From: an uncultured Flavobacteriales bacterium
Lineage (GTDB): Bacteria > Bacteroidota > Bacteroidia > Flavobacteriales_D > Crocinitomicaceae
Reading direction: 5' to 3'
NCBI GenBank assembly: GCA_903899795.1
Contig: CAIUKX010000049.1
Location: 1-11,015, forward strand
Length of the DNA stretch: 11,015 nt
Positions 1-7,013 of this stretch are shown here, piece by piece. The translations under genes and the position numbers were made by a program. Each line of letters starts with the position of its first letter. Position 1 is the stretch's first letter. The notes under the pieces are model-generated. The model ran no database searches and was not told the DNA's origin. It was given only the letters and a program-made list of their open reading frames with translations.

Positions 1-1765
1 AGATTTTATTGGTGAAGTTACGCCCTTGCTCACATTGTGAAGTATCAAAGGGTAAATCATTTCCTGCTGGAGATGAAATCAATACCCCCAAACGAACACC
101 ATCTGCACCGTATTTCTCAATCAAATCGATCGGATCTGGTGAGTTACCCAATGATTTAGACATTTTTCTGCCTAGTTTATCACGAACGATTCCTGTGTAG
201 TATACATTTTTGAATGGAATTTTACCCATGTATTCATTTCCGGCAATGATCATTCTGGCTACCCAAAAGAACATAATTTCCGGAGCGGTTACCAAATCAT
301 TTGTCGGATAGTAATAATTGATTTCCTCATTGTTTGGTTTCGTTAATCCATTGAAAACAGAAATCGGCCACAACCAACTGGAGAACCATGTATCCAGTAC
401 GTCCTCGTCTTGTTTCAATTCATTGGCAGGAATAGTTCGACCCGTTTTTTCAGAAGCCAAAGTCTTCGCTTCTTCAATTGTTTTTGCTACAACGTAGTCG
501 TCAGAACCTGTTCCGTAATAGAAAACCGGGATTTGATGTCCCCACCATAATTGACGGGAAATACACCAGTCTTTTACATTTTCCATCCAGTGGCGGTAAG
601 TGTTTTTGAATTTGTCAGGATGGAAAAGGATGTCTCCGTTCATGACATTGTCCAATGCAGGTTGTGCCAATTCTTTCATAGACACGAACCACTGTAAAGA
701 CAATTTTGGTTCAATAACCGCATCTGTTCTTTCTGAAAAACCAACTTTATTGATGTGGTCTTCCGTTTTTACTAAATAACCTTTATCGTATAATTCTTTT
801 TCAATGGCTTTTCGAACTTCAAAACGATCTTTTCCTGCATAATGCAAGCCATTATCGTTCAAAGTACCATTATCGTTCAGAATGTCAATCGTTTCTAGAT
901 TGTGTTTTTTGCCTAATTCGTAATCGTTTGCATCATGAGCAGGTGTAACTTTTAAACAACCAGTACCAAACTCTACATCGACATATTCATCCAAAATAAT
1001 CGGAACAGTACGATTGGCAATAGGGACAATCGCAAATTTTCCATGGAGGTCTTTGAAACGCTCATCGTTTGGATTAATACAAATTGCACTGTCACCCAAA
1101 ATTGTTTCGGGACGAGTAGTAGCGATGGTCAGCCATTTGTCTTCGCTTCCTGCAATTTTATAGCGAACGTAAAATAATTTTGAATTTACTTCTTTGTGGA
1201 TTACTTCTTCATCTGAAACCGTAGTTAATGCCTCAGGATCCCAGTTCACCATTCGAGCCTTTCTGTATACTTTACCTTTTTTGTATAAATCAATAAATAC
1301 ATCCAAAACAGATTCCGAATATTCAGGATCCATAGTGAAGCTGGTTCTTTCCCAATCACAAGATGCGCCTAATTTTTTCAATTGTTCCAGAATGATCCCA
1401 CCGTGTTTGTCTTTCCATTCAAAAGCATGTTTCAGGAATTCATCTCGCGTTAAATCTGATTTTTTGATTCCTTCTTTACGAAGTTTTTGAACAACTTTAG
1501 CTTCAGTAGCGATGGATGCATGATCCGTTCCCGGAACCCAGCAAGCATTTTTTCCAAGCATACGTGCGCGGCGAACCAATACATCTTGAATCGTATTGTT
1601 CAGCATGTGCCCCATGTGTAATACACCTGTAACGTTCGGAGGAGGAATGACGACCGTATATGCCTCACGTTCGTCGGGTTCTGAATGAAAGTAACCTTTA
1701 CTCATCCAATGTGCATACCACTTTTCTTCCGCCTTTAAAGGCTCATACGTTTTTGGAATTTCCAT
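1..1765 (-). CDS. valS: Valine--tRNA ligase, N-terminal ~588 residues (3' end beyond window)
   Basis: Class I aminoacyl-tRNA synthetase that charges tRNA-Val with valine in the cytoplasm and edits mischarged threonine. Reading the minus strand from the ATG at 1765, the protein begins MEIPKTYEPLKAEEKWY. It carries PPPNVTG followed by the HIGH-type motif HMGH (residues 50-53), GTDHAS (79-84), ATTRPET of the CP1 editing domain (215-221) and KMSKS (534-538, bases 152-166). All are in one frame with the start, so the visible part appears intact. The family is usually about 870-880 residues, so the anticodon-binding domain and C-terminal coiled coil lie outside the window. The start is supported by the natural ValRS N-terminus, an A-rich leader without a Shine-Dalgarno, and a good promoter just upstream. 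The gene is transcribed away from the arginine operon and is probably functionally unrelated to it. No T-box-like leader fits in the short 5' region. Confidence 0.97.
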   Translation of the reverse strand, partial: MEIPKTYEPLKAEEKWYAHWMSKGYFHSEPDEREAYTVVIPPPNVTGVLHMGHMLNNTIQDVLVRRARMLGKNACWVPGTDHASIATEAKVVQKLRKEGIKKSDLTRDEFLKHAFEWKDKHGGIILEQLKKLGASCDWERTSFTMDPEYSESVLDVFIDLYKKGKVYRKARMVNWDPEALTTVSDEEVIHKEVNSKLFYVRYKIAGSEDKWLTIATTRPETILGDSAICINPNDERFKDLHGKFAIVPIANRTVPIILDEYVDVEFGTGCLKVTPAHDANDYELGKKHNLETIDILNDNGTLNDNGLHYAGKDRFEVRKAIEKELYDKGYLVKTEDHINKVGFSERTDAVIEPKLSLQWFVSMKELAQPALDNVMNGDILFHPDKFKNTYRHWMENVKDWCISRQLWWGHQIPVFYYGTGSDDYVVAKTIEEAKTLASEKTGRTIPANELKQDEDVLDTWFSSWLWPISVFNGLTKPNNEEINYYYPTNDLVTAPEIMFFWVARMIIAGNEYMGKIPFKNVYYTGIVRDKLGRKMSKSLGNSPDPIDLIEKYGADGVRLGVLISSPAGNDLPFDTSQCEQGRNFTNKI

Positions 1766-1786
1766 CTTTTTTAATCTTAAGAGTAG

Positions 1787-1816
1787 CAAAGATAGCGTTT
1801 ATTGGTGGAAAATCAA
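1787..1816 (-). promoter_or_regulatory. valS promoter, Bacteroidota type
   Basis: On the minus strand the -7 element TATCTTTG (1787-1794) matches TAnnTTTG exactly. A TTG (1814-1816) lies 19 bases upstream of it, inside the usual spacing for the -33 element. Transcription would start near 1780, leaving a leader of about 15 bases before the valS ATG at 1765. The match is seen directly; its activity is inferred from the known Bacteroidota consensus. Confidence 0.75.
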
Positions 1817-1984
1817 GTTGCGATTGAAGGACAGATACAATAAATGCACAATCCGATTTTAGTTACATCTGTAGTTATTTAGGTTTTATTTTTGTTTGTT
1901 AAAAATGGTATTTAAAGATTATATATCTGTTTAAAAATATAATTTATAGATAAAAACACTAATTTATTTTTCTTTTAATAGTTA

Positions 1985-2011
1985 TTGTAACTTTTAAATG
2001 TTGTACATTTG
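1985..2011 (+). promoter_or_regulatory. Promoter of the arginine operon, with overlapping dyads
   Basis: The -7 element TACATTTG (2004-2011) matches TAnnTTTG. A TTG at 1985-1987 lies 16 bases upstream, slightly closer than the usual 17-23. The predicted start near 2018 leaves only about 10 bases before the first ATG (2029), so the leader would be very short and has no Shine-Dalgarno. Two dyads overlap the elements: AGTTA-ttg-TAACT (1980-1992) around the -33 TTG, and AAATGT-tgt-ACATTT (1996-2010) overlapping the -7. Their centres are 17 bases apart. They could be operator sites, but AT-rich DNA gives short dyads by chance. Confidence 0.6.
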
Positions 2012-2028
2012 CCAAAAAGTATTTAAAA

Positions 2029-2634
2029 ATGTTACAATTTACAGTTTGTATTGCTGCAGATGAGCATCTGAAATATGCGGAAATGATTTGCAAAGAGATG
2101 GAAGTATCTTCCCTGAAAAGAGGTACTGGAATTGCTAAGCGTTCAGTGGCTTATATACAAGAGAAGATGATGGAAGGGAAGGCGGTAATCGCTTTGGGAG
2201 AAGATCAAACGTGGGCAGGGTTTTGTTACATAGAAACCTGGCAGTCGGGAGAATATGTTGCGAATTCCGGATTGATTGTTTCTCCCGATTACAGAAATTC
2301 GGGTGTAGCCACAACGATCAAGAAACATATTTTTGAATTATCACAATTGAAATATCCTTCGGCAAAATTATTCGGTTTAACAACCGGGTTAGCAGTGATG
2401 AAGATCAATTCTGAACTAGGATATACCCCAGTTACTTACTCGGAGTTGACGAATGATGATCAGTTTTGGAACGGTTGTAAAAGCTGTGTCAATTATGAGA
2501 TTCTGAAGAGTAAAGAATATAAAAATTGTTTGTGCACAGCAATGTTGTATGATCCAGGGAAAGTATCGACTAATCAACTTGAATTGGTAAAGACGTTGCA
2601 TGCAACGTCTCAACATGATGGTTCTAACTTATAA
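2029..2634 (+). CDS. GNAT-family N-acyltransferase, candidate N-acetyl/N-succinylglutamate synthase
   Basis: Predicted to transfer an acyl group from acyl-CoA to the amino group of glutamate, the first step of arginine synthesis. It is 201 residues long. The acyl-CoA-binding motif A is RNSGVA (89-94, fitting R-x-x-G-x-A) after VSPDY, and a motif-B-like NSELGY occurs at 127-132. Past the GNAT fold lies a cysteine cluster, C150-x2-C153-x13-C167-x-C169, that could bind metal. The last residues (from about 188) are encoded by a 20-base palindromic repeat, so the tail is probably an added extension. It is the first gene of the arginine operon, 12 bases before argG, and no classical argA or argJ is present, which supports the pathway role. 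The donor is not proven: the neighbouring carbamoyltransferase suggests succinyl-CoA. Membership of the fold is clear; the substrate is inferred from context. Confidence 0.8.
   Translation: MLQFTVCIAADEHLKYAEMICKEMEVSSLKRGTGIAKRSVAYIQEKMMEGKAVIALGEDQTWAGFCYIETWQSGEYVANSGLIVSPDYRNSGVATTIKKHIFELSQLKYPSAKLFGLTTGLAVMKINSELGYTPVTYSELTNDDQFWNGCKSCVNYEILKSKEYKNCLCTAMLYDPGKVSTNQLELVKTLHATSQHDGSNL
2591..2610. repeat. 20-base perfect palindrome inside the GNAT gene
   Basis: AGACGTTGCATGCAACGTCT is a perfect palindrome within codons 188-194 of the acyltransferase gene. The same half-sites recur in the element between argC and argD, so this is one copy of a dispersed palindromic repeat, not a chance dyad. 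It is translated in frame (TLHATS) just before the stop codon. Confidence 0.85.
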
Positions 2635-2646
2635 TTTCAATATCAA

Positions 2647-3867
2647 ATGAAAAATTCATTTAAAAATAAAGAGGTAGTATTGGCCTACAGTGGTGGTTTG
2701 GATACGACATACTGTGCGGTATACCTGAGTCAAAAGAAAAAATTGAAAGTACATGCGGTAACCATTAATACCGGTGCCTTTTCTGAAAAAGATATTGTTG
2801 AATTGGAATTGAAAGCAAAGGCTATAGGGGTTAGTTCATTTGTTTGCATCGATGTGCGAGAAAAGTACTATTCCGAATGTATCAAATATTTGATTTTTGC
2901 AAATGTGTTAAAAAACGGGACTTATCCTTTGAGTGTCAGTTCAGAGCGTATCGTGCAAGCAATTGCTATCGCTGTATATGCAAAAAAAATCGGGGTAAAT
3001 ACGATTGCTCACGGGAGTACTGGTGCAGGAAATGATCAGGTTCGTTTCGATATGATTTTCAGACATGTTTTACCGGAGGTTGAAATTATTACGCCGATCA
3101 GGGATGAGAAGTTAAGCAGAAATGCAGAAATAACATTTTTGAAGGAGAATGGTGTTTTTATTGATTTCGAAAAGGCGAAATACAGTGTCAACAAAGGGAT
3201 TTGGGGAACATCTGTCGGAGGAAAAGAAACCTTGACTTCGGATCAATATTTACCTGAAGAGGCTTGGCCGACTAAGATCACAGCTCTAGAACCAGTAAAT
3301 GTTGAATTAACTTTTGAGAAAGGGGAGTTGATCGGTTTGGATGGTGAAATATATAGTTCGCCTGTACAAGCAATCGAACAACTTCAGGAGATTTCCCAAC
3401 CTTTTGGAATAGGACGAGATATTCATGTCGGGGATACAATTATTGGTATTAAAGGTCGGGTTGGATTTGAAGCAGCAGGACCGATCATTATTATTAAAGC
3501 GCATCATTTGTTAGAGAAACACGTATTGACCAAATGGCAATTGTTTTGGAAAGATCAATTGTCGTCTTGGTATGGAAATGCTCTGCATGAGGGACAAATG
3601 CTTGATCCTGTAATGCGTGATATGGAATCATTTTTCGTGAATTCTCAGGATAAAGTTTCGGGTAAAGTCTTTGTCACGCTCATGCCGCATCGATTTGTTC
3701 TTAATGGGATTGAAAGTAAGCATGATTTGATGTCCGACAAATTTGGGAGCTATGGTGAAATGAATAATTCCTGGTCGGGTGAAGATGTGAAAGGGTTTAC
3801 AAAAATCTTTGGAAATCAAACTTCAATTTACCATTTGGTGAACAGTAATGTAGAAGAGTATGCTTAA
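2647..3867 (+). CDS. argG: Argininosuccinate synthase
   Basis: Cytoplasmic ATP-dependent enzyme joining citrulline and aspartate to form argininosuccinate, with AMP and pyrophosphate released. At 406 residues it has the usual family length. The ATP-pyrophosphatase P-loop is AYSGGLDTT (13-21). The second signature is AHGSTGAGNDQVRFD (121-135), which has Ala127 where many bacterial enzymes have Lys. ANVLKNGTYPLSVSSERI (85-102) corresponds to the conserved segment before it. The start lies 12 bases after the GNAT stop with no Shine-Dalgarno, and the end overlaps argC by 8 bases (ATGCTTAA), which suggests translational coupling. Its place near the front of the operon, ahead of the acylated-intermediate steps, is out of pathway order. 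Identification is secure. Confidence 0.97.
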   Translation: MKNSFKNKEVVLAYSGGLDTTYCAVYLSQKKKLKVHAVTINTGAFSEKDIVELELKAKAIGVSSFVCIDVREKYYSECIKYLIFANVLKNGTYPLSVSSERIVQAIAIAVYAKKIGVNTIAHGSTGAGNDQVRFDMIFRHVLPEVEIITPIRDEKLSRNAEITFLKENGVFIDFEKAKYSVNKGIWGTSVGGKETLTSDQYLPEEAWPTKITALEPVNVELTFEKGELIGLDGEIYSSPVQAIEQLQEISQPFGIGRDIHVGDTIIGIKGRVGFEAAGPIIIIKAHHLLEKHVLTKWQLFWKDQLSSWYGNALHEGQMLDPVMRDMESFFVNSQDKVSGKVFVTLMPHRFVLNGIESKHDLMSDKFGSYGEMNNSWSGEDVKGFTKIFGNQTSIYHLVNSNVEEYA

Positions 3868-4834
3868 GATAAAAGTCGGAATACTGGGAGCCGCAGGATA
3901 TACGGGAGGTGAACTTTTGAGACTTCTCGTGAATCATCCGAATGTGGATTTGGTTTTTGTGCATAGTAATAGTCAGGCTGGAAAGAAAATTTCGGCTGTG
4001 CATACCGATCTTTTAGGTGATACGATAGTCTGTTTTACGAATCAAATTCAATTGGATATTGATGTGGTGTTTTTGTGCGTTGGACATGGGGATGCGAAGA
4101 AATTACTGGAAAAATATTCCTTTCCGAATACGGTTAAAATCATTGATTTGAGTCAGGATCATCGAATTCATTCAACTGAAAATTCGGAATTTGTCTATGG
4201 ATTACCTGAATTGAATAGAGAGAAAATCAAGCAGTCGTCTTTCATTGCAAATCCGGGTTGTTTTGCTTCAGCTATTCAATTGGCATTGCTTCCGTTGATG
4301 GAAAAGAAATGGATCAAGTCTGATATCCAAATCAATGCAACAACAGGATCAACAGGGGCTGGACAATCGCTTTCCGAAACGTCCCATTTTACATGGAGAA
4401 CGAGTAATCTTTCGGTTTATAAAGCTTTTGAACACCAGCACTTGAAGGAAATCGGTCAAACGGTGAAAGGATTCGATGGTAGTTTTCCACATGAAATTGT
4501 ATTCATTCCACAGAGAGGAGCATTTTCAAGAGGAATTTTGGCTTCATTAACAATGAAAGTGGATAAGAATCAAGAGGAATTGATGAATTGTTTTGAAAGT
4601 TATTACAGATCACATCCGTTTGTTCATCTTTCGAGGCAAGCAATTGATTTGAAGCAAGTGGTCAATACCAATAAATGTGTTCTCTATTTAGAAAAAAATG
4701 GAGATCGTCTTTTGATTGTAAGTATCATCGATAATTTGCTGAAAGGTGCATCGGGACAAGCCGTTCAAAATATGAACCTCCTTTTCGGATTGGAAGAAAC
4801 AACAGGATTAAAATTGAAGGCAATAGCCTTCTGA
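3860..4834 (+). CDS. argC: N-acetyl(succinyl)-gamma-glutamyl-phosphate reductase
   Basis: NADPH-dependent reduction of N-acyl-glutamyl phosphate to N-acylglutamate semialdehyde, the third step of the pathway. It has 324 residues, typical of the short bacterial ArgC type. The N-terminal Rossmann motif is GILGAAGYTGGELL (7-20). The catalytic cysteine is Cys134 in ANPGCFASA, followed by TTGSTGAGQS (161-170) and the histidine-containing EHQHLKEI (191-198) near the active site. The start codon overlaps the argG stop region by 8 bases. The TGA stop forms the outermost bases of a long inverted repeat that follows immediately. The enzyme would have to accept the succinylated substrate if the pathway is succinyl-dependent; nothing in the sequence lets me decide that. 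Confidence 0.97.
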   Translation: MLKIKVGILGAAGYTGGELLRLLVNHPNVDLVFVHSNSQAGKKISAVHTDLLGDTIVCFTNQIQLDIDVVFLCVGHGDAKKLLEKYSFPNTVKIIDLSQDHRIHSTENSEFVYGLPELNREKIKQSSFIANPGCFASAIQLALLPLMEKKWIKSDIQINATTGSTGAGQSLSETSHFTWRTSNLSVYKAFEHQHLKEIGQTVKGFDGSFPHEIVFIPQRGAFSRGILASLTMKVDKNQEELMNCFESYYRSHPFVHLSRQAIDLKQVVNTNKCVLYLEKNGDRLLIVSIIDNLLKGASGQAVQNMNLLFGLEETTGLKLKAIAF

Positions 4835-4887
4835 TAGAGACGTTGCATTGCAACGTCTCCACTAAATGCATTGCAATGTCTCTATCA
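4832..4887. repeat. Compound palindromic element between argC and argD
   Basis: Two nested symmetries are visible. The inner one has perfect 11-base arms GAGACGTTGCA (4837-4847) and TGCAACGTCTC (4849-4859) around one base. The outer one pairs 4832-4852 with 4867-4887, 21-base arms that include TGATAGAGAC and GTCTCTATCA, with one G-U and one mismatch. The core is shared with the palindrome at 2591-2610. In RNA, a short hairpin and a longer alternative hairpin would be mutually exclusive. The left end includes the argC stop codon. There is no U-tract, so it is not a standard intrinsic terminator; it may affect mRNA stability or the argC/argD expression ratio. Confidence 0.85.
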
Positions 4888-4917
4888 TTCGAAACCGAAT
4901 ATAAAACAACAAGAAAA

Positions 4918-6057
4918 ATGAAAACATTTGAAGTATATAATCTATTCGATATAGAAATTGAAAAAGCCAAAGGTTCAATCGTATGGGATAAAAACGGGAT
5001 TGAATATTTGGATTTGTACGGTGGTCATGCTGTGATTTCCGTTGGACATTCACATCCGTATTATGTGCAAAAGATTACTGATCAATTGAACAAAATAGGA
5101 TTTTATTCCAATTCCGTAAAGATTAATTTACAAGATCAATTGGCCGAAAAATTAGGGAGATTATCAGGTTATGAAGATTATCAATTATTCCTCTGTAATT
5201 CAGGTGCTGAGGCAAATGAAAATGCACTGAAATTGGCTTCTTTCGAAAATGGACGAAAAAAAGTAATCGCTTTCAAAGGTGCTTTTCATGGAAGAACGTC
5301 TTTGGCAGTTTCCGTGACGGATAATCCTGCTATTCAAGCTCCGATCAATGAGAATGAAAATATTGTTTTTATTGATTTGAACGATTTTGAGACTTTTGAC
5401 AAACAATTAGATGAAAATACCTGCGCAGTTATCATTGAAGGAATGCAGGGGGTTGGTGGAGTGAAATCACCTTCAGTTGAATTTCTGCAGTTTATTTCCC
5501 AAAAATGTAAACAGGTTGGTGCTTTATTGATTTTGGATGAAGTACAATCCGGCTATGGCAGAACGGGGCAGTTTTTCGCACATCAATATGCAGGTATTCG
5601 TCCGGATATTATTACTGTCGCCAAAGGAATGGGGAATGGTTTTCCAATTGCAGGTGTGTTGATAAATCCTGAGATTGAGGCAAAAAAAGAAATGCTGGGA
5701 ACAACTTTCGGAGGAAATTATTTGGCATGTGCAGCTGGGATAGCGGTTTTGGAAATTATTGAAAATGAAAAACTGGTTGAAAATACATTGTCTATCGGTA
5801 CAGATTTGATGGATCGATTGAAAGAATTGGATGGAGTGAAAGAAGTTCGCGGACAGGGTTTAATGATTGGTATCGAGTTATTCGAACCATGTGCCGAACT
5901 GAGGAAGCGTTTGCTTACCGAACATCGGATTTTTACCGGTGCTTCATCAGATAAAAATACAATCCGGATTTTGCCTTCACTGGCAATTACAAAATCAGAA
6001 ATAGATCATTTTTTAAAGGTGTTTTCTGCTGTGTTAGAGGAAAAAGTCCCCAGTTAG
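4918..6057 (+). CDS. argD: N-acetyl(succinyl)ornithine aminotransferase
   Basis: PLP-dependent class III aminotransferase that converts N-acylglutamate semialdehyde plus glutamate to N-acylornithine and 2-oxoglutarate. From the start chosen here the protein has 379 residues. Features include LDLYGGHAVISVGHSHP near the N-terminus, the phosphate-binding NSGAEANE (from 94), LDEVQSG with the PLP-ring Asp207, and the Schiff-base Lys236 in AKGMGNGFP. The open frame extends back to an ATG at 4843, but those 25 codons are encoded by the palindromic repeat and its flank and do not resemble the family. MKTFEVYNLFDI at 4918 is the expected N-terminus and follows an A-rich leader. The gene ends with TAG, followed directly by a second TAG. 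Enzymes of this family often accept both acetylated and succinylated substrates. Confidence 0.95.
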   Translation: MKTFEVYNLFDIEIEKAKGSIVWDKNGIEYLDLYGGHAVISVGHSHPYYVQKITDQLNKIGFYSNSVKINLQDQLAEKLGRLSGYEDYQLFLCNSGAEANENALKLASFENGRKKVIAFKGAFHGRTSLAVSVTDNPAIQAPINENENIVFIDLNDFETFDKQLDENTCAVIIEGMQGVGGVKSPSVEFLQFISQKCKQVGALLILDEVQSGYGRTGQFFAHQYAGIRPDIITVAKGMGNGFPIAGVLINPEIEAKKEMLGTTFGGNYLACAAGIAVLEIIENEKLVENTLSIGTDLMDRLKELDGVKEVRGQGLMIGIELFEPCAELRKRLLTEHRIFTGASSDKNTIRILPSLAITKSEIDHFLKVFSAVLEEKVPS

Positions 6058-6068
6058 TAGTTTAAATT

Positions 6069-7013
6069 ATGGAAAAGTTTACTTCAATAAAAGATATAAA
6101 GAACCTGGATGAAATCATCCAGCAAGCCTGTGATATAAAGATAAATCCTCATGCCGATGCTGCACTAGGGAAAAACAAAACTTTGGGATTAATTTTTATG
6201 AATCCCAGTTTCAGAACACGTTTAAGTACTCAAAAAGCAGCAATGAATTTGGGTATGAATGTCATCGTTCTTAATATTTCTCAGGAAGGTTGGAAATTGG
6301 AAATGCAGGATGGTGCAGTTATGAATGGAGAAACGGTTGAACATGTGAAAGATGCAGCTGCGATTTTGAGTGTCTATTGTGATGTAGTAGGTGTTAGATG
6401 TTTTCCTGAACTCAAATCCAAAGAAATGGACTATTCTGAACAGGTCTTGAATCAATTTTTAAAACATTGCAAATGTCCGGTTATCTCTTTAGAGTCAGCG
6501 ACTTTACATCCTTTGCAAAGTTTGGCAGATGTGTTGACCATCAAAGAAAATTGGAATAGACCTCATAAACCGAAAGTTGTTCTGACGTGGGCTCCTCATA
6601 TCAAAGCGCTGCCACAAGCTGTTCCTAATTCTTTTTCGGAATGGATGATTCAATCGGATGTCGATTTTGTCATTGCACATCCGGAAGGATATGAATTAAG
6701 TTCGGAATTTACGGAAGGCGCAACTATAACAACTGATCAGGATCAAGCATTATTGAATGCCGATTTTGTGTATGTGAAAAATTGGTCATCCTATACAAAT
6801 TATGGTGAAATGTCTTTGGTGAAGGAAGATTGGCTATTGACTCCGGAAAAAATGAAAGCTACAAATAATGCAAAGATCATGCATTGCCTTCCCGTAAGAA
6901 GAAATATCGAATTACTGGATGAATTGCTGGATGGACCGAATTCATTGGTCTATCAACAGGCCGAAAACAGAATATATGCGGCACAAATTGTTTTGAAACA
7001 ATTATTGAAATAA
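6069..7013 (+). CDS. argF': N-acylornithine carbamoyltransferase, predicted succinylornithine-specific
   Basis: Transfers the carbamoyl group from carbamoyl phosphate to N-acylornithine, giving N-acylcitrulline. It has 314 residues. The carbamoyl-phosphate loop is NPSFRTRLSTQ (45-55, with SFRTR in place of the STRT of ordinary enzymes), followed by HPLQSLAD (147-154) and HCLPVRR (272-278). Several segments (LGMNVIVL, TWAPH, LPQAVPNSF, HPEGYEL, KNW) match the N-succinylornithine carbamoyltransferase of Bacteroides fragilis as I recall it, and the two align without gaps over the N-terminal half. Residue 90 is Val in GETVEH. In the Xanthomonas acetylornithine enzyme the equivalent residue is Glu92, and mutating it to Pro, Ser, Val or Ala is reported to give succinylornithine specificity. 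Ordinary ornithine carbamoyltransferase is excluded by the motif pattern and by the adjacent N-acylcitrulline deacylase. It lies 11 bases after argD, and argB follows its stop directly. Confidence 0.93.
   Translation: MEKFTSIKDIKNLDEIIQQACDIKINPHADAALGKNKTLGLIFMNPSFRTRLSTQKAAMNLGMNVIVLNISQEGWKLEMQDGAVMNGETVEHVKDAAAILSVYCDVVGVRCFPELKSKEMDYSEQVLNQFLKHCKCPVISLESATLHPLQSLADVLTIKENWNRPHKPKVVLTWAPHIKALPQAVPNSFSEWMIQSDVDFVIAHPEGYELSSEFTEGATITTDQDQALLNADFVYVKNWSSYTNYGEMSLVKEDWLLTPEKMKATNNAKIMHCLPVRRNIELLDELLDGPNSLVYQQAENRIYAAQIVLKQLLK

Noticed and set aside
9..200. Short plus-strand open frame of 63 codons
   Set aside because: Lies wholly inside valS on the opposite strand, over its KMSKS region; no independent start signal or recognisable protein.
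1194..1490. Plus-strand open frame of 98 codons
   Set aside because: Antisense shadow of the valS editing-domain region, where the minus-strand frame carries the conserved motifs.
1887..1894. A second TAnnTTTG match (TATTTTTG) in the divergent region
   Set aside because: No TTG at suitable distance upstream, and it lies in a T-rich run where the match is expected by chance.
2591..4887. CRISPR-like reading of the AGACGTTGCA repeats
   Set aside because: Copies are palindromic, irregularly spaced by about 2.2 kb with genes between, and no cas gene is present.
4725..4970. Minus-strand open frame of 81 codons across the argC-argD junction
   Set aside because: It spans both argC and argD coding ends and the palindromic repeat; no family features and no promoter.
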